DNA of 64,000 bases from contig JANCIK010000008.1 in NCBI GenBank assembly GCA_028532985.1, forward strand, positions 3,038,001 to 3,102,000. Direction: 5' to 3'. Source of the DNA: Stropharia rugosoannulata (lineage: Eukaryota; Basidiomycota; Agaricomycetes; Agaricales; Strophariaceae). The notes under the pieces were generated by a model, which ran no database searches, had not been told where the DNA came from, and worked only from the letters and a program-made list of their open reading frames with translations. Positions 20,361 through 32,998 of the stretch are shown piece by piece; the stretch's first letter is position 1; the number at the start of each line of letters is the position of its first letter. A program made the translations under genes and the position numbers.

Positions 20361-23300
20361 ATGTCTTCTTCATCAACACCTCAATTCCCCAAACTGAACT
20401 CTGTCAACTATCCATCATGGTCTGCATCCATGAAGGCCTGGCTTCATTCTCAGGGTGTTTGGCGCATTGTTTCTGGTGAATCTACTAAACCCAGACTGTC
20501 ATCACTGCCTACTGCAGCTGAGGAGACTGTGCTTGAAGCATGGTTAACAAAATGAGACAAGGCAGCTGGTATCATCTTCCTGGCAGTGGAGAATGACCAA
20601 ATGATACATCTTAACAATGATTCTGACAATCCAGTCAAGATGTGGTCTGCACTCGCATCTGTGCACCTCCAGAAGTGTCCTGGTACATGCTTCAATGCCT
20701 ACGACGACCTGTTCTCTATCAGGAAGCAGGAAGACGAGACCTTGCAGTCTTTGATGAACAGAGTGGACACTGCCATTCGCAGGATCCAGGATTTGCGACC
20801 TGACAAGTACGACCTCACCAACTTGGATGAAGAACTCACCTGCATGACGCTTATCCGTGCACTACCAGATGAGTACAGCACATTTGCGTCGTCTCTGCTG
20901 CTTCGAGACACTCTCAACAAGACTGTGCTGCAGCAGGCCTTTGTGACAGAGGAAGCACAATGACGACATTGTGCTGCTGAAGCATCTGCTGTTGCACTTG
21001 CACTTGCTGCACGCCAGAAAGCGGTCTCTGACTCGCCTACTGGGCCATGCACGTTTTGCGGGTTAGACGGACACATGCAATCGACGTGCTTTCGATTTGA
21101 GCATGCACGGAAGGATGCAAGGTTGTCTGCACAACAGGGCGCATCGCAGAAACAAGGGAAATCGAAGGGAAGAGGGAAGGGCAAGCAGAAGGCAAATGCT
21201 GCGAAGGAAGAAAGCGAATCAACTGAAGAGTTTGCTGGTTCTGCAAGTGCTCGCTCCTCTAATGACTCTGGCATTGACACTGACTATGAATGGCTTGCAG
21301 ACACGGGCGCTACTAGCCACATGACGCCTCATCGACAATGGATGTACGATTACAAGCCTCACGTCGTTCCCATTCGTCTTGCAGACCATACTATGGTATA
21401 CTCGGCTGGTATAGGGTCAGTTGTCATCCACCCGGTTATTAATGGGAAGGAAGCGCCTTCTGTAGAGATATCTCGCGTTTTACATGTACCATTGCTTAAG
21501 AATAATCTACTTGCTTGTTTATACCTCACTAAACGCAAAGGCATGATTATGGAAGTTGATGACAGTACTATGCACTTCAAGCGAAACGGCAAGACTCTGT
21601 TCACTGCAACGATTACTGCATCTCACAGTGGTATCCTGAATGCGCTCACGGAGCCTGCTACACAGTCTGCAAATGCAACGTCGACTCTACCACTGAATGC
21701 TGAGCTATGGCATCGTCGTTGCGGACATCACAGCCATGCACACATCAACAAGCTGCTCTCGAAGGATCTGGTCACTGGCATGCTCGTAACGTCGAAAGAG
21801 CAACCAGATCCGATTTGCGAAGCATGCTTAGCTGGCAAGATGACGTCTGGCACATTTCCGAGCTCAACTCGCAAATCGACGCAACCACTTGAATTGGTGC
21901 ATTCTGACTTGCACGGTCCGCTCTCAGTGCCTACGCCTGAGGGACATCGCTACTGGATCACATTCATCGACGACTGCACTCACCTGCATGCTGTCATGTT
22001 CCTGAAGCGCAAGTCAGATGCATTTGATGCATTCAAGGTGTACAAGGCATATGCAGAGAATCAGCTAAATGCAAAAATCAAGGCTATGCAGGATGACAAG
22101 GCTGGTGAATACATGTCAAACGAGTTTATACGGTTTATGGAGCAATGCGGCATTCACAGGCGCCACAGCACACGCAATCGGCCCCAGCAGAATGGTGTTG
22201 CTGAACACGCCAATTGCACTATTGCTGAGCACGTCACTGCAATGCTGGTAGAGGCAAAGCTCCCACTCTCGTTTTGGCGACTTGCAGTTTTTGCTTACAT
22301 TCACGTGTGGAACAGGCTACCTACGTCGTCTCTGACTGACTCTGTTCCCTACACTGCATGGCATGGCAAGAAACCTGATATGAGCCATCTCCGTGTTTTT
22401 GGTTGTGCTGCATACGTCTTTGTGCAGAGAGACAAACGCAAGTCACTACAACCACACATTGAGAAATGCATTTTCATTGGTTATCCTACAGGTTACAAAG
22501 GCTGGCAGTTCTACAATCCGTCCACTAAGAAGTATGTGATCTCTGAACGTGCTATCTTTGATGAACGCAGTTTTCCTGGTTTGAAGGTCACTTCACCAAT
22601 TAACCTGTTTCCAAAGGGCATGCCTTCACACTTCTCAGATGTGCCAGATTCTGGGGGGGATTCAACTGCTGCCTATTTGCCTGACTTGGATACTGATGAC
22701 TCGGACGCACCAACTGCACCTCCTTCGGCGGGACCAGCACCATCTGACTCGTCGTCTGACGACGAACACGATGCACCTACTCCCAACTCGCAGAAACCAA
22801 CAGCTAGTGCGAAATCGTCGAGTTCACCAAAGTGCTCAACTCAGCCCAATTCGCATTCTGTGAAATCGCATGTGCATTCCGGTCCAACTGCTGGTCCTAG
22901 CAAGTCGAGTCAAGTACCATCGGATAGGGCGTCGAAAGACGAGTCTGACAGTACCACAGTCAAGTTGGAGTCATCGCATCGCATTCCGCAATCGACGAAA
23001 ACACCAACATGCTCAACTCGATGAGATCAGCATTCTGCTCCAAATGTGCCCAAACTGCCTTGTACTGTTGCACCTCCCATTCCTGTGGAACCCAAGGTTG
23101 TTGCTGAGCCTCTGAGACGCACTACACGTGAATCTCGACCTCCTGGCGAATGGTGGAAAGTCAAACCTGCTGCTGTACCTCTACCGCTGTCTACACCGCC
23201 TTCTGAGACTGATGACCTCGATAACGACGAACTCGACAGTTACACTGTTGATGAAGGCTTGGAAGAGGTTCAGTTTGCTGGTGCTGCTACTGTGTCAGAT

Positions 23301-24857
23301 CCCAAGAACTACAAGCAAGCACTCAAGGGCGACGACGCAGACAGATGGCGAGATGCAGCAAACGCAGAGTACAACACACTGTTGCAGAACAACACATGGG
23401 AGATCGTCGACTTGCCACCTGGTGCAAAGGCAATTGGTTCTGGTTGGGTTTTCAAGGTCAAGCGTCATGCAGATGGCACTGTGGAGCGTTACAAGGCTCG
23501 TATCGTCGCAAAGGGCTACAGTCAGCGTCCTGGAGTCGATTACACCGAAGTCTTTGCTCCCACGTTCCGTCCAGCAACCTTGCACATGATACTGGCTATT
23601 GCAGCTGCAGAGGACCTTGAGCTACACTCTGTGGACATTTCGTCTGCATTCACCAATGTTGACTTGGATGAGGACATCTACATGCTGCAGCCTGAGGGAT
23701 TCCATGAAGGTGCACCAAACAAGGTCTGCAAGCTGCGCAAATCACTTTACGGTCTCAAGCAGTCAGCTAGGCAATGGAACACGAAGTTGCATTCAGTTCT
23801 CACTGACATGGGATTCAAGCGTGTGGAAGCAGACAGGTCAGTGTACATCTACTCAGATGGCACAGTTCGCATTTTTGTGCCCATCTACATTGACGACATC
23901 ACGTTTGCATCCAAATCGACTTCATCCATTGACCGTGCTGTGAAGCAACTCAGTGAACGATTCAAATGCAGGGATCTTGGTGCGACGGAGTTTCTACTAG
24001 GTGTTGGCATAACCAGGGATCGCAGCAAACGCAAGATTTCGCTTCACCAACGCCAGTTCATTCTGGACATGCTTGAACGTTACAGTATGCAAGATGCAAT
24101 TCCTGTCACCACTCCTATGTCAGCTGGCACTGTCCTCACTTGTGCAATGGCACCTAGCAGTTCTGACAACATCGAGTTCATGCGAAACGTTCCCTACCTC
24201 AGTGCCATCGGTTCCCTTCAGTATCTCGCCACAATGACACGTCCTGACATCGCACACACTGTGTCTTACCTCGCACGCTTTAACAGCAATCCTGGACCGC
24301 AGCACTGGACAGCAGTCAAGCACTTGTTCAAGTATCTGAAAGGAACACTTGAGTACAAGTTGGTTTACTCTGGTTCGCTTGGTACAGATCTGTTCACAAC
24401 TTACTGTGATGCTGCACATGGCGACTGCAAGGACACTGGGCGCTCTACTGGTGGATATGTCGTTCTCATGGCTGGTGGTGCAATTAGCTGGTCTAGCAAA
24501 TTGCAGAGCATTGTCACGCTCTCTACCACTGAAGCTGAGTTTGTTGCTGCTGTTGAGGCTGGCAAGGAGATCTCCTGGATGCGCAACATTCTGCGCGAGT
24601 TTGGCTTTACGATTCCGGTTCCCTCCACACTGCACATTGACAATCAGTCTGCTATCAGTGTATCGAAGAACCCAGAGCACCACGGACGCATGAAGCACCT
24701 TGACCTTCGCTTTTACTGGCTACGCGACGCTGTACAGAACAGGATCATCACACCTTCATTTATACCAACCACACAGCAGGTAGCTGACATTCTCACCAAA
24801 CCGCTCTCAGCAGCGAAAGTAGATTACTGTCGCTCTCATATGGGAGTTCGTCCATAG
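20361..24857 (+). pseudogene. gag-pol: Copia-A gag-pol, copy A3 (three in-frame TGA stops)
   Basis: Same length and the same three TGA positions as A2 (20553-20555, 20961-20963, 23022-23024); the natural TAG ends at 24857. The integrase core carries a private set of changes shared only with A4: RNRPQ for CNRPQ, AEHANC for AERANR, LAVFAY for LAVMAY, and HIEKCIFIG for HVEKCIFVG. The AEHANC change leaves the catalytic glutamate in place. The RT/RNase H half appears identical to A1 and A2, including NVDL. Confidence 0.95.
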
Positions 24858-24899
24858 TGTACATACTGTAGTATAGAGACTGCTTTGGTCACGGGGGAG

Positions 24900-25102
24900 T
24901 GTTAGATTACATAGGCAATCATCACCATCAGCAGTTAAGATTAGATAGTGCGGACTATAATTAGTTCGCTCCACATTTAGCTTAGTTCGCTTCTGGTAGT
25001 ATATATAGCATGCACTAGTGTAGATGCCTCAAAATCTATTACCACTACCATCCCACCTGAGTTAGGGGCGCTCTCTGTGCCTATAAGCGTCCGCTTTTAA
25101 CA
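24900..25102 (+). repeat. Copia-A LTR 4, shared by A3 and A4
   Basis: 203 bp. It differs from LTR 2 and LTR 3 by one extra G (TTAGGGGCG versus TTAGGGCG), a variant also present in LTR 5. Confidence 0.95.
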
Positions 25103-25870
25103 GGTTATGAGCCCTGCGCTCTGAGCAGTCCCTACTCATTGCTACTCTCTCTTATTCTCACTCTGCTTTCACCTGGGTGGCTTGGTACTTAACCTAACAC
25201 TCATTCGCGCTCGTTTCGCCTCGTTGTTTCACGAGCAGGACCGCCACGTCACGACCGTCGTTCTGGTACCACTCTCGTTCCGCCAGCTCAATCGGTCCTC
25301 GCGCATTTCGCTCTTTTTCTTTACAGGTCATCTGCACTCTCTTGGTTTCACCAGAGACTGCTTCAGCTTTGGGCTTCCCAGAGCTGTCCGCTCTTTTGCG
25401 CTTTTAGGGCTTCCCTGATCGTCGCCCCACTCCGTTCTTTCGAGGATCCTCTCTCCATACGTCCCCCTCGCTGCCTGCCGACTGCCACGTCACTACGCTC
25501 CGTCGTTCTTCCGCAATCGACCGGTCTTCACCAGAGTGCTCAACTCCTCGAGTTAGGACCTCGAAATTTGTTCAGCTCACTGCGACCTCCCATCGACGTC
25601 GACTCCGTTGCAACTCAGCATACCATCTCATTCATCATCGATACATCGAGCCCCTAAGTCTCATCTCGATCGGTTGCATCGTTGTCGAGCAATTCACACT
25701 TTAGTACCCAAGTGCTCAACTCCTCGAGTTTGCAACTCCAATTTTGTCGTCGTTGCCACGCCTCGAGTTCGTCGTTGTTACCCCTATAACTTGGCAGTCC
25801 TAGGTTTCGCGTGTTCGACTATCGGTCCACCCACTCTCACGTCGATCGCATCTCTCATCGTTCCGCAATC
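25103..25870 (+). other. PBS and leader of Copia-A copy A4
   Basis: Same sequence as the A3 leader as far as can be judged by eye. No gene. Confidence 0.75.
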
Positions 25871-28800
25871 ATGTCTTCTTCATCAACACCTCAATTCCCC
25901 AAACTGAACTCTGTCAACTATCCATCATGGTCTGCATCCATGAAGGCCTGGCTTCATTCTCAGGGTGTTTGGCGCATTGTTTCTGGTGAATCTACTAAAC
26001 CCAGACTGTCATCACTGCCTACTGCAGCTGAGGAGACTGTGCTTGAAGCATGGTTAACAAAATGAGACAAGGCAGCTGGTATCATCTTCCTGGCAGTGGA
26101 GAATGACCAAATGATACATCTTAACAATGATTCTGACAATCCAGTCAAGATGTGGTCTGCACTCGCATCTGTGCACCTCCAGAAGTGTCCTGGTACATGC
26201 TTCAATGCCTACGACGACCTGTTCTCTATCAGGAAGCAGGAAGACGAGACCTTGCAGTCTTTGATGAACAGAGTGGACACTGCCATTCGCAGGATCCAGG
26301 ATTTGCGACCTGACAAGTACGACCTCACCAACTTGGATGAAGAACTCACCTGCATGACGCTTATCCGTGCACTACCAGATGAGTACAGCACATTTGCGTC
26401 GTCTCTGCTGCTTCGAGACACTCTCAACAAGACTGTGCTGCAGCAGGCCTTTGTGACAGAGGAAGCACAATGACGACATTGTGCTGCTGAAGCATCTGCT
26501 GTTGCACTTGCACTTGCTGCACGCCAGAAAGCGGTCTCTGACTCGCCTACTGGGCCATGCACGTTTTGCGGGTTAGACGGACACATGCAATCGACGTGCT
26601 TTCGATTTGAGCATGCACGGAAGGATGCAAGGTTGTCTGCACAACAGGGCGCATCGCAGAAACAAGGGAAATCGAAGGGAAGAGGGAAGGGCAAGCAGAA
26701 GGCAAATGCTGCGAAGGAAGAAAGCGAATCAACTGAAGAGTTTGCTGGTTCTGCAAGTGCTCGCTCCTCTAATGACTCTGGCATTGACACTGACTATGAA
26801 TGGCTTGCAGACACGGGCGCTACTAGCCACATGACGCCTCATCGACAATGGATGTACGATTACAAGCCTCACGTCGTTCCCATTCGTCTTGCAGACCATA
26901 CTATGGTATACTCGGCTGGTATAGGGTCAGTTGTCATCCACCCGGTTATTAATGGGAAGGAAGCGCCTTCTGTAGAGATATCTCGCGTTTTACATGTACC
27001 ATTGCTTAAGAATAATCTACTTGCTTGTTTATACCTCACTAAACGCAAAGGCATGATTATGGAAGTTGATGACAGTACTATGCACTTCAAGCGAAACGGC
27101 AAGACTCTGTTCACTGCAACGATTACTGCATCTCACAGTGGTATCCTGAATGCGCTCACGGAGCCTGCTACACAGTCTGCAAATGCAACGTCGACTCTAC
27201 CACTGAATGCTGAGCTATGGCATCGTCGTTGCGGACATCACAGCCATGCACACATCAACAAGCTGCTCTCGAAGGATCTGGTCACTGGCATGCTCGTAAC
27301 GTCGAAAGAGCAACCAGATCCGATTTGCGAAGCATGCTTAGCTGGCAAGATGACGTCTGGCACATTTCCGAGCTCAACTCGCAAATCGACGCAACCACTT
27401 GAATTGGTGCATTCTGACTTGCACGGTCCGCTCTCAGTGCCTACGCCTGAGGGACATCGCTACTGGATCACATTCATCGACGACTGCACTCACCTGCATG
27501 CTGTCATGTTCCTGAAGCGCAAGTCAGATGCATTTGATGCATTCAAGGTGTACAAGGCATATGCAGAGAATCAGCTAAATGCAAAAATCAAGGCTATGCA
27601 GGATGACAAGGCTGGTGAATACATGTCAAACGAGTTTATACGGTTTATGGAGCAATGCGGCATTCACAGGCGCCACAGCACACGCAATCGGCCCCAGCAG
27701 AATGGTGTTGCTGAACACGCCAATTGCACTATTGCTGAGCACGTCACTGCAATGCTGGTAGAGGCAAAGCTCCCACTCTCGTTTTGGCGACTTGCAGTTT
27801 TTGCTTACATTCACGTGTGGAACAGGCTACCTACGTCGTCTCTGACTGACTCTGTTCCCTACACTGCATGGCATGGCAAGAAACCTGATATGAGCCATCT
27901 CCGTGTTTTTGGTTGTGCTGCATACGTCTTTGTGCAGAGAGACAAACGCAAGTCACTACAACCACACATTGAGAAATGCATTTTCATTGGTTATCCTACA
28001 GGTTACAAAGGCTGGCAGTTCTACAATCCGTCCACTAAGAAGTATGTGATCTCTGAACGTGCTATCTTTGATGAACGCAGTTTTCCTGGTTTGAAGGTCA
28101 CTTCACCAATTAACCTGTTTCCAAAGGGCATGCCTTCACACTTCTCAGATGTGCCAGATTCTGGGGGGGATTCAACTGCTGCCTATTTGCCTGACTTGGA
28201 TACTGATGACTCGGACGCACCAACTGCACCTCCTTCGGCGGGACCAGCACCATCTGACTCGTCGTCTGACGACGAACACGATGCACCTACTCCCAACTCG
28301 CAGAAACCAACAGCTAGTGCGAAATCGTCGAGTTCACCAAAGTGCTCAACTCAGCCCAATTCGCATTCTGTGAAATCGCATGTGCATTCCGGTCCAACTG
28401 CTGGTCCTAGCAAGTCGAGTCAAGTACCATCGGATAGGGCGTCGAAAGACGAGTCTGACAGTACCACAGTCAAGTTGGAGTCATCGCATCGCATTCCGCA
28501 ATCGACGAAAACACCAACATGCTCAACTCGATGAGATCAGCATTCTGCTCCAAATGTGCCCAAACTGCCTTGTACTGTTGCACCTCCCATTCCTGTGGAA
28601 CCCAAGGTTGTTGCTGAGCCTCTGAGACGCACTACACGTGAATCTCGACCTCCTGGCGAATGGTGGAAAGTCAAACCTGCTGCTGTACCTCTACCGCTGT
28701 CTACACCGCCTTCTGAGACTGATGACCTCGATAACGACGAACTCGACAGTTACACTGTTGATGAAGGCTTGGAAGAGGTTCAGTTTGCTGGTGCTGCTAC

Positions 28801-30366
28801 TGTGTCAGATCCCAAGAACTACAAGCAAGCACTCAAGGGCGACGACGCAGACAGATGGCGAGATGCAGCAAACGCAGAGTACAACACACTGTTGCAGAAC
28901 AACACATGGGAGATCGTCGACTTGCCACCTGGTGCAAAGGCAATTGGTTCTGGTTGGGTTTTCAAGGTCAAGCGTCATGCAGATGGCACTGTGGAGCGTT
29001 ACAAGGCTCGTATCGTCGCAAGGGCTACAGTCAGCGTCCTGGAGTCGATTACACCGAAGTCTTTGCTCCCACGTTCCGTCCAGCAACCTTGCACATGATA
29101 CTGGCTATTGCAGCTGCAGAGGACCTTGAGCTACACTCTGTGGACATTTCGTCTGCATTCACCAATGTTGACTTGGATGAGGACATCTACATGCTGCAGC
29201 CTGAGGGATTCCATGAAGGTGCACCAAACAAGGTCTGCAAGCTGCGCAAATCACTTTACGGTCTCAAGCAGTCAGCTAGGCAATGGAACACGAAGTTGCA
29301 TTCAGTTCTCACTGACATGGGATTCAAGCGTGTGGAAGCAGACAGGTCAGTGTACATCTACTCAGATGGCACAGTTCGCATTTTTGTGCCCATCTACATT
29401 GACGACATCACGTTTGCATCCAAATCGACTTCATCCATTGACCGTGCTGTGAAGCAACTCAGTGAACGATTCAAATGCAGGGATCTTGGTGCGACGGAGT
29501 TTCTACTAGGTGTTGGCATAACCAGGGATCGCAGCAAACGCAAGATTTCGCTTCACCAACGCCAGTTCATTCTGGACATGCTTGAACGTTACAGTATGCA
29601 AGATGCAATTCCTGTCACCACTCCTATGTCAGCTGGCACTGTCCTCACTTGTGCAATGGCACCTAGCAGTTCTGACAACATCGAGTTCATGCGAAACGTT
29701 CCCTACCTCAGTGCCATCGGTTCCCTTCAGTATCTCGCCACAATGACACGTCCTGACATCGCACACACTGTGTCTTACCTCGCACGCTTTAACAGCAATC
29801 CTGGACCGCAGCACTGGACAGCAGTCAAGCACTTGTTCAAGTATCTGAAAGGAACACTTGAGTACAAGTTGGTTTACTCTGGTTCGCTTGGTACAGATCT
29901 GTTCACAACTTACTGTGATGCTGCACATGGCGACTGCAAGGACACTGGGCGCTCTACTGGTGGATATGTCGTTCTCATGGCTGGTGGTGCAATTAGCTGG
30001 TCTAGCAAATTGCAGAGCATTGTCACGCTCTCTACCACTGAAGCTGAGTTTGTTGCTGCTGTTGAGGCTGGCAAGGAGATCTCCTGGATGCGCAACATTC
30101 TGCGCGAGTTTGGCTTTACGATTCCGGTTCCCTCCACACTGCACATTGACAATCAGTCTGCTATCAGTGTATCGAAGAACCCAGAGCACCACGGACGCAT
30201 GAAGCACCTTGACCTTCGCTTTTACTGGCTACGCGACGCTGTACAGAACAGGATCATCACACCTTCATTTATACCAACCACACAGCAGGTAGCTGACATT
30301 CTCACCAAACCGCTCTCAGCAGCGAAAGTAGATTACTGTCGCTCTCATATGGGAGTTCGTCCATAG
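25871..30366 (+). pseudogene. gag-pol: Copia-A gag-pol, copy A4 (three TGA stops plus frameshift)
   Basis: Matches A3, including TGA at 26063-26065, 26471-26473 and 28532-28534 and the private integrase changes. It has in addition a one-base deletion near 29020 (GCAAGGG instead of GCAAAGGG) that shifts the frame just inside RT after KARIVA. Downstream RT (YIDD) and RNase H remain open in the shifted frame to TAG at 30366. The indel is in a short homopolymer and could be an assembly error. Confidence 0.93.
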
Positions 30367-30408
30367 TGTACATACTGTAGTATAGAGACTGCTTTGGTCA
30401 CGGGGGAG

Positions 30409-30611
30409 TGTTAGATTACATAGGCAATCATCACCATCAGCAGTTAAGATTAGATAGTGCGGACTATAATTAGTTCGCTCCACATTTAGCTTAGTTCGCT
30501 TCTGGTAGTATATATAGCATGCACTAGTGTAGATGCCTCAAAATCTATTACCACTACCATCCCACCTGAGTTAGGGGCGCTCTCTGTGCCTATAAGCGTC
30601 CGCTTTTAACA
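30409..30611 (+). repeat. Copia-A LTR 5, right end of the array
   Basis: 203 bp, same as LTR 4. It is not followed by a PBS: at its last base the sequence switches to the 3' end of a Copia-B pol gene. The junction shares AACA(GG) with both parents, a possible microhomology. Confidence 0.93.
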
Positions 30612-30730
30612 ACAGGATCATCACACCTTCGTTTATACCAACCGCACAGCAGGTAGCTGACATTCTCACCAAACCGCTCTCAGCAGCGAAAGTGGATTAC
30701 TGTCGCTCTCATATGGGAGTTCGTCCATAG
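30612..30730 (+). pseudogene. pol: 3' end of Copia-B pol (RNase H tail)
   Basis: The sequence encodes the C-terminal residues ITPSFIPTAQQVADIL...MGVRP and TAG at 30728-30730. TAQQ instead of the array's TTQQ, and the adjoining LTR, place it with Copia-B. Everything upstream has been replaced by the Copia-A array. Confidence 0.88.
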
Positions 30731-30772
30731 TGTATATACTGTAGTATAGAGACTGCTTCAGTCACAGGGGAG

Positions 30773-30977
30773 TGTTAGATTACATAGGCAATCATCACCA
30801 TCAGCAGTTAAGATTAGATAGTGCAGACTATAATTAGTACGCTCCATATATAGTTAATCTCGCTTATGGTAGTATATAAGGCATGTACTAGTGTAGATGC
30901 CTCTTAATCTCTTACCACCATCATCTCTGTGTGAGTTAGGTTCGCTCTCTGCGCCTGTAAGCAGTCTGCTTTCAACA
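30773..30977 (+). repeat. Copia-B LTR of copy B2
   Basis: 205 bp, TGTTAGATTA...TTTCAACA. It shares its termini with the Copia-A LTR but differs inside (CTCCATATATAGTTAATCTC). A canonical TATATAAG lies at 30873-30880. The polypurine tract CACAGGGGAG precedes it and the PBS follows at 30978, so it acts as 3' LTR for the pol tail to its left and 5' LTR for the leader to its right. Confidence 0.92.
30873..30880 (+). promoter_or_regulatory. TATA box of the Copia-B LTR
   Basis: TATATAAG about 100 bp into the LTR, conserved in the other Copia-B LTRs (for example near 41297). Confidence 0.6.
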
Positions 30978-31747
30978 GGTTATGAGCCCTGTGCTCTGAG
31001 CATCCTACTCATCACTTCTCTACTGTCCTTTCTCCACTGAGTGGCTTGGTACTTAACCTAACACTCATCGTCATTCGTTTTGCCTCGTTCTTTCGTGAGC
31101 ACGACTGCCACGTCACGACCGTCCTTCTGGTACCACCTGCGTTCCGCCAGCTTGCACGGTTATCGAGCAATCCGCTTCTTTTGGTTTTAGGTCAATAGCA
31201 CTCTCTTGGTGTTCACCAGAGACTTCGCTCCCCGGGCTCTCCTGATCGTCGAAACACGTGGTTCTTTCGAGGACCTCATCGTTACACGTGTCCCACGTCA
31301 CTTGCCCACTCACAGGTCGTCACGATCAGCTGTTCACTCGCAATACACTGTTCTTCACCAGAGTGCTCAACTCTGTCCAATTGACACTCTGAAACAGTTT
31401 TGCTCACTGCACTCGCACATCGTCTCTGTCGTTCGCACAACTCGATCACACACGTTCCGCATCGTTGAACTATACCTTGATTCAATCTCGTGTGAATCGG
31501 TTCACTGCTGCTCGTGCAATCGACGTTTTACTGCAAGTGCTCAACTCGGCCTAATTGTAACACTGCAAGTGTTCTGCCCACTCCTCGTGCATTTCAGCCC
31601 AGCTTGTCTCACAACTTTGTCACATTGTTTGCGCCATTCTCAGCTACCACCTCATACCACATCACGTCTATCACCACTTCGCTTCACCTGCAACCATGAG
31701 TTTCTTTGCAACACTTCAGTTTGACAAACTGAGCACTGCCAACTACC
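30978..31747 (+). mobile_element. Copia-B PBS, leader and first codons of gag (B2)
   Basis: PBS GGTTATGAGCCCTG at 30978-30991, leader to 31695, gag ATG at 31696-31698. Only 17 Gag codons (MSFFATLQFDKL...) remain before an inverted Copia-A LTR begins exactly at 31748. The leader carries TGCTCAACTC boxes and otherwise no gene. Confidence 0.88.
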
Positions 31748-31950
31748 TGTTAAAAGCAGACGCTTATAGGCACAGAGAGCGCCCCTAACTCAGGTGGGAT
31801 GGTAGTGGTAATTAATTAAGAGGCATCTACACTAGTACATGCTATATATACTACCAGAAGCGAATTAAGCTAAATGTGGAGCGAACTAATTATAGTCTGC
31901 ACTATCTAATCTTAACTGCTGATGGTGATGATTGCCTATGTAATCTAACA
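31748..31950 (-). repeat. Copia-A-type 3' LTR, inverted
   Basis: Reverse complement of the Copia-A LTR (203 bp, GCTAAATGTGGAGCGAAC core). The polypurine complement CTCCCCCGTG follows at 31951, confirming that this is the 3' LTR of a minus-strand element. It has inserted into, or recombined with, the gag start of B2. Confidence 0.92.
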
Positions 31951-32540
31951 CTCCCCCGTGACCAAAGCAGTCTCTATACTACAGTATGTACACTATGGAC
32001 GAACTCCCATATGAGAGCGACAGTAATCTACTTTCGCTGCTGAGAGCGGTTTGGTGAGAATGTCAGCTACCTGCTGTGCGGTTGGTATAAACGAAGGTGT
32101 GATGATCCTGTTCTGTACAGCATCACATAGCCAGTAAAAACGAAGGTCGAGGTGCTTCATGCGTCCGTGGTGCTCTGGGTTCTTCGATACACTGATAGCA
32201 GACTGGTTGTCAATGTGCAGTGTGGATGGAACCGGAATCGTAAAGCCAAACTCGCGCAGAATGTTGCGCATCCAGGAGATCTCCTTGCCAGCCTCAACCG
32301 CAGCAACAAACTCAGCTTCAGTGGTAGAGAGCATCACAATGCTCTGCAATTTGCTAGACCAGCTAATTGCACCACCAGCCATGAGAACAATGTATCCACC
32401 TGTAGAGCGCCCAGTGTCCTTGCAGTCACCGTGTGCAGCATCACAGTAAGTTGTGAACAGATCTGTACCAAGCGAACCAGAGTAAACCAACTTGTACTCA
32501 AGTGTTCCTTTCAGATACTTGAACAAGTGCTTGACTGCTG

Positions 32541-32542
<2 letters not shown>
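31951..32542 (-). pseudogene. pol: Copia pol 3' end (RNase H), inverted
   Basis: The minus-strand frame from HLFKYLKGTLEYK to MGVRP and its stop at 31993-31995 is open and covers most of RNase H (YCDAAH, STTEAEF, HIDNQSA, DILTKPLS). Upstream it stops at GACAGCAGTC, where the poly(A) of LINE L1 is attached. About 0.9 kb of RT that should lie between this piece and the pol piece starting at 38939 is missing. Confidence 0.9.
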
Positions 32543-32571
<29 letters not shown>

Positions 32572-32734
32572 CTGAAATCATGGCTTGCGCCAATTTATTA
32601 CGCGGTGTCCGAACACAGTCCGCGCTGCGAAATACATCACAGAATACTACCTACGGTAGAGAGGGAAACATACTCCCCAGGTGAGACGCAACGCGTGGAC
32701 AAGACTAAGCAGGTAACGCGTCAGACAAAGACGA

Positions 32735-32754
32735 GACACGCAAAGGAGCGTGTC
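32735..32754 (-). other. Conserved 3' UTR hairpin of L1
   Basis: GACACGC and GCGTGTC form a 7-bp perfect stem with a 6-base loop, about 165 nt before the poly(A). The stem is identical in the other LINE copies while the loop varies, suggesting a functional structure. Confidence 0.6.
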
Positions 32755-32998
32755 ATGTCAGAAAAGCTAGAGGAGGCTCCTTACTCTGTGATGGCTGAAG
32801 CACCCAGTATGGTTCACCATGCACCGCACCTAAAGGCTTTGTCCAAAACCCTTCTGGTGATGAGACCTGGAAAGCCCCAACAGTCACTCATCATGCACCA
32901 TTTAAGGACGGGGATCAGGCTGGTGGGATGCACGCCATTAACGCCGAAGCTGACCAAGACTGGCAATCATCACAATCACTGCAAGGCCTCCAAAGCCG

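Larger units (their letters stand above)
8404..30611 (+). mobile_element. Tandem array of four Copia-A elements sharing five LTRs
   Basis: LTRs at 8404-8606, 13883-14084, 19391-19592, 24900-25102 and 30409-30611 alternate with four complete interiors in one orientation. LTR-to-LTR steps are 5479, 5508, 5509 and 5509 bp. Neighbouring elements share one LTR instead of each having two. The outer flanks (AGCTT before 8404, ACAGG after 30611) do not match as a 5-bp target duplication. Copies 2-4 are almost identical along their length. Confidence 0.92.
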
